This document shows, in pieces, positions 63,565 to 64,000 of a DNA stretch of 64,000 nt (position 1 is the first letter of the stretch; every line of letters starts with the position of its first letter). The DNA lies in the NCBI RefSeq assembly GCF_000146325.1, contig NZ_GL397067.1:1820860-1884859 (forward strand), read 5' to 3'. The position numbers and the translations under genes are program-made. The notes under the pieces are model-generated. The model was not told the DNA's origin, ran no database searches, and saw only the letters and a list, made by a program, of their open reading frames with translations. The DNA is from Pediococcus acidilactici DSM 20284 (GTDB lineage: Bacteria; Bacillota; Bacilli; Lactobacillales; Lactobacillaceae).

Positions 63565-64000
63565 ATTGAGGAAAGGAAATAGTTCCTCTTCAATCAAAAA
63601 CTTCTCAGATTGCCTTGGTTCTCAGATTGCCAGAACCGACGAAAAGGCAAGAATATTAGCTCTATTCGCTAATCAGTTGCATCATGAGCGTACCGTGAAA
63701 AAGTTTTGACGTTTAGAGACGTCGTAATGATTAAGTGTTTACGCACGATGGATTGATGAATGGAGTGGCAATCATCTTTTTAAAGAGTAATGTTCAACGT
63801 CATCTCCAAGCATTGAATCAAGTAGGTGTGTCCAATGACATAAATACTTCGCTTAGGTAATTATCCTAGGCACTGTTCCAAATAAAAACCCAATAGTTCA
63901 CTGGAGGTCTATCGTTTCGAAGAATATCTTAATGAAACTCCAAGACCGTCTATTTCACCGTTAGCCTGAACGAGTGTATCCTTCGTCAAACCCTTTGTTT
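63565..64000 (+). ncRNA. 5' part of a probable large structured non-coding RNA, truncated by window edge
   Basis: No frame of useful length exists in 436 bases behind a strong promoter. The transcript would open with a hairpin (63565-63573 with 63583-63594, arms GAGGAA/TTCCTC). It is followed by at least six more local stems: TTGCCTT/AAGGCAA enclosing GGTTCT/AGAACC (63610-63650), ATTAGC/GCTAAT (63655-63673), GACGT/ACGTC (63708-63723), GATG/CATC with an inner stem (63747-63776), GCTTAGG/CCTAGGC (63851-63871) and GGTCT/AGACC enclosing GTTTC/GAAAC (63906-63947). It does not look like tmRNA, RNase P RNA or a known riboswitch. Large ornate RNAs of the ROOL/GOLLD kind occur in lactobacilli and are candidates. 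Confidence 0.6.

Noticed and set aside
63560-64000. Region considered as tmRNA, RNase P RNA, 6S RNA or Mg riboswitch
   Set aside because: Signature pieces of tmRNA (tag reading frame, tRNA-like ends), type B RNase P (GAAAGUCCAUGC) and M-box were not found. The short GACGTTTAGAGACGTC hairpin alone is not enough.
1-64000. tRNA, rRNA, CRISPR array, phage or insertion sequence
   Set aside because: No cloverleaf with a TTCRANYC arm, no rRNA blocks, no spaced short direct repeats and no transposase or phage gene were seen.

Overview
The window looks like a chromosomal segment of a facultatively or obligately heterofermentative member of the Lactobacillaceae. The grounds are a strongly expressed xylulose-5-phosphate/fructose-6-phosphate phosphoketolase at the left edge, a pta-ackA unit, low-to-moderate GC, AGGAGG ribosome sites, CcpA-type cre sites, PyrR and T-box attenuators, and many small proteins typical of lactobacilli. 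Genus and species cannot be fixed from this sequence. No rRNA, tRNA, CRISPR, phage or intact insertion sequence was found. Layout: 1-3.7 kb holds the 3'-truncated phosphoketolase, a GntR/UTRA regulator and a YbaK-type deacylase. 3.7-7.8 kb is a MalXY-like unit: an RpiR regulator, a fused PTS EIICBA and a MalY/PatB-type C-S lyase. 8.3-21.9 kb is housekeeping and transport: DUF1836 protein, aldo/keto reductase, CNNM/CorC-type protein, a drug-export ABC pair, HAD phosphatase, NrdI, two tandem tyrosine phosphatases, ASCH protein, YihY, an MFS exporter and PerR. 22-25.4 kb has pta, ackA and nagB. 25.5-28.8 kb carries small proteins, a VOC protein and a second MFS exporter. 28.9-38.6 kb is a pyrimidine operon (pyrE, pyrB, pyrC, carA, carB, pyrD, then a fumarate-reductase-like flavoprotein) with two PyrR attenuators. 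38.8-44.5 kb holds a HAD phosphatase, an AEC permease, YeiH with a divergent LysR regulator, a small HTH-like protein and a GNAT enzyme. 44.7-53.1 kb is an exopolysaccharide cluster whose content and order resemble the Listeria Pss system, including a membrane protein with a degenerate GGDEF domain that keeps the c-di-GMP I-site. 53.3-63.3 kb has RNase HI, a purine permease, T-box-controlled asnA, PepO, asparaginase, a potassium channel, an aquaporin and small proteins. The last ~440 bases look like the 5' part of a large structured non-coding RNA behind a strong promoter that carries a cre site. Two families of interspersed structured repeats run through the window. Family A lies directly 3' of five genes, always in the gene's sense orientation. 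In four of the five loci its first TAG is the stop codon of the gene, and its hairpin stems differ in sequence between copies while staying paired. Family B is a second hairpin repeat beginning with a (G)TGGGACAAAAGTC-like motif, found mostly between convergent genes. How the genes work together: sugar enters through the PTS or other permeases, phosphoketolase makes acetyl phosphate, and AckA/Pta handle that intermediate. Pyrimidine synthesis is set by UMP through PyrR, asparagine synthesis by the charging of tRNA-Asn, glucosamine-6-phosphate use by a GntR-type operator pair, and exopolysaccharide output probably by c-di-GMP binding to the degenerate GGDEF protein.
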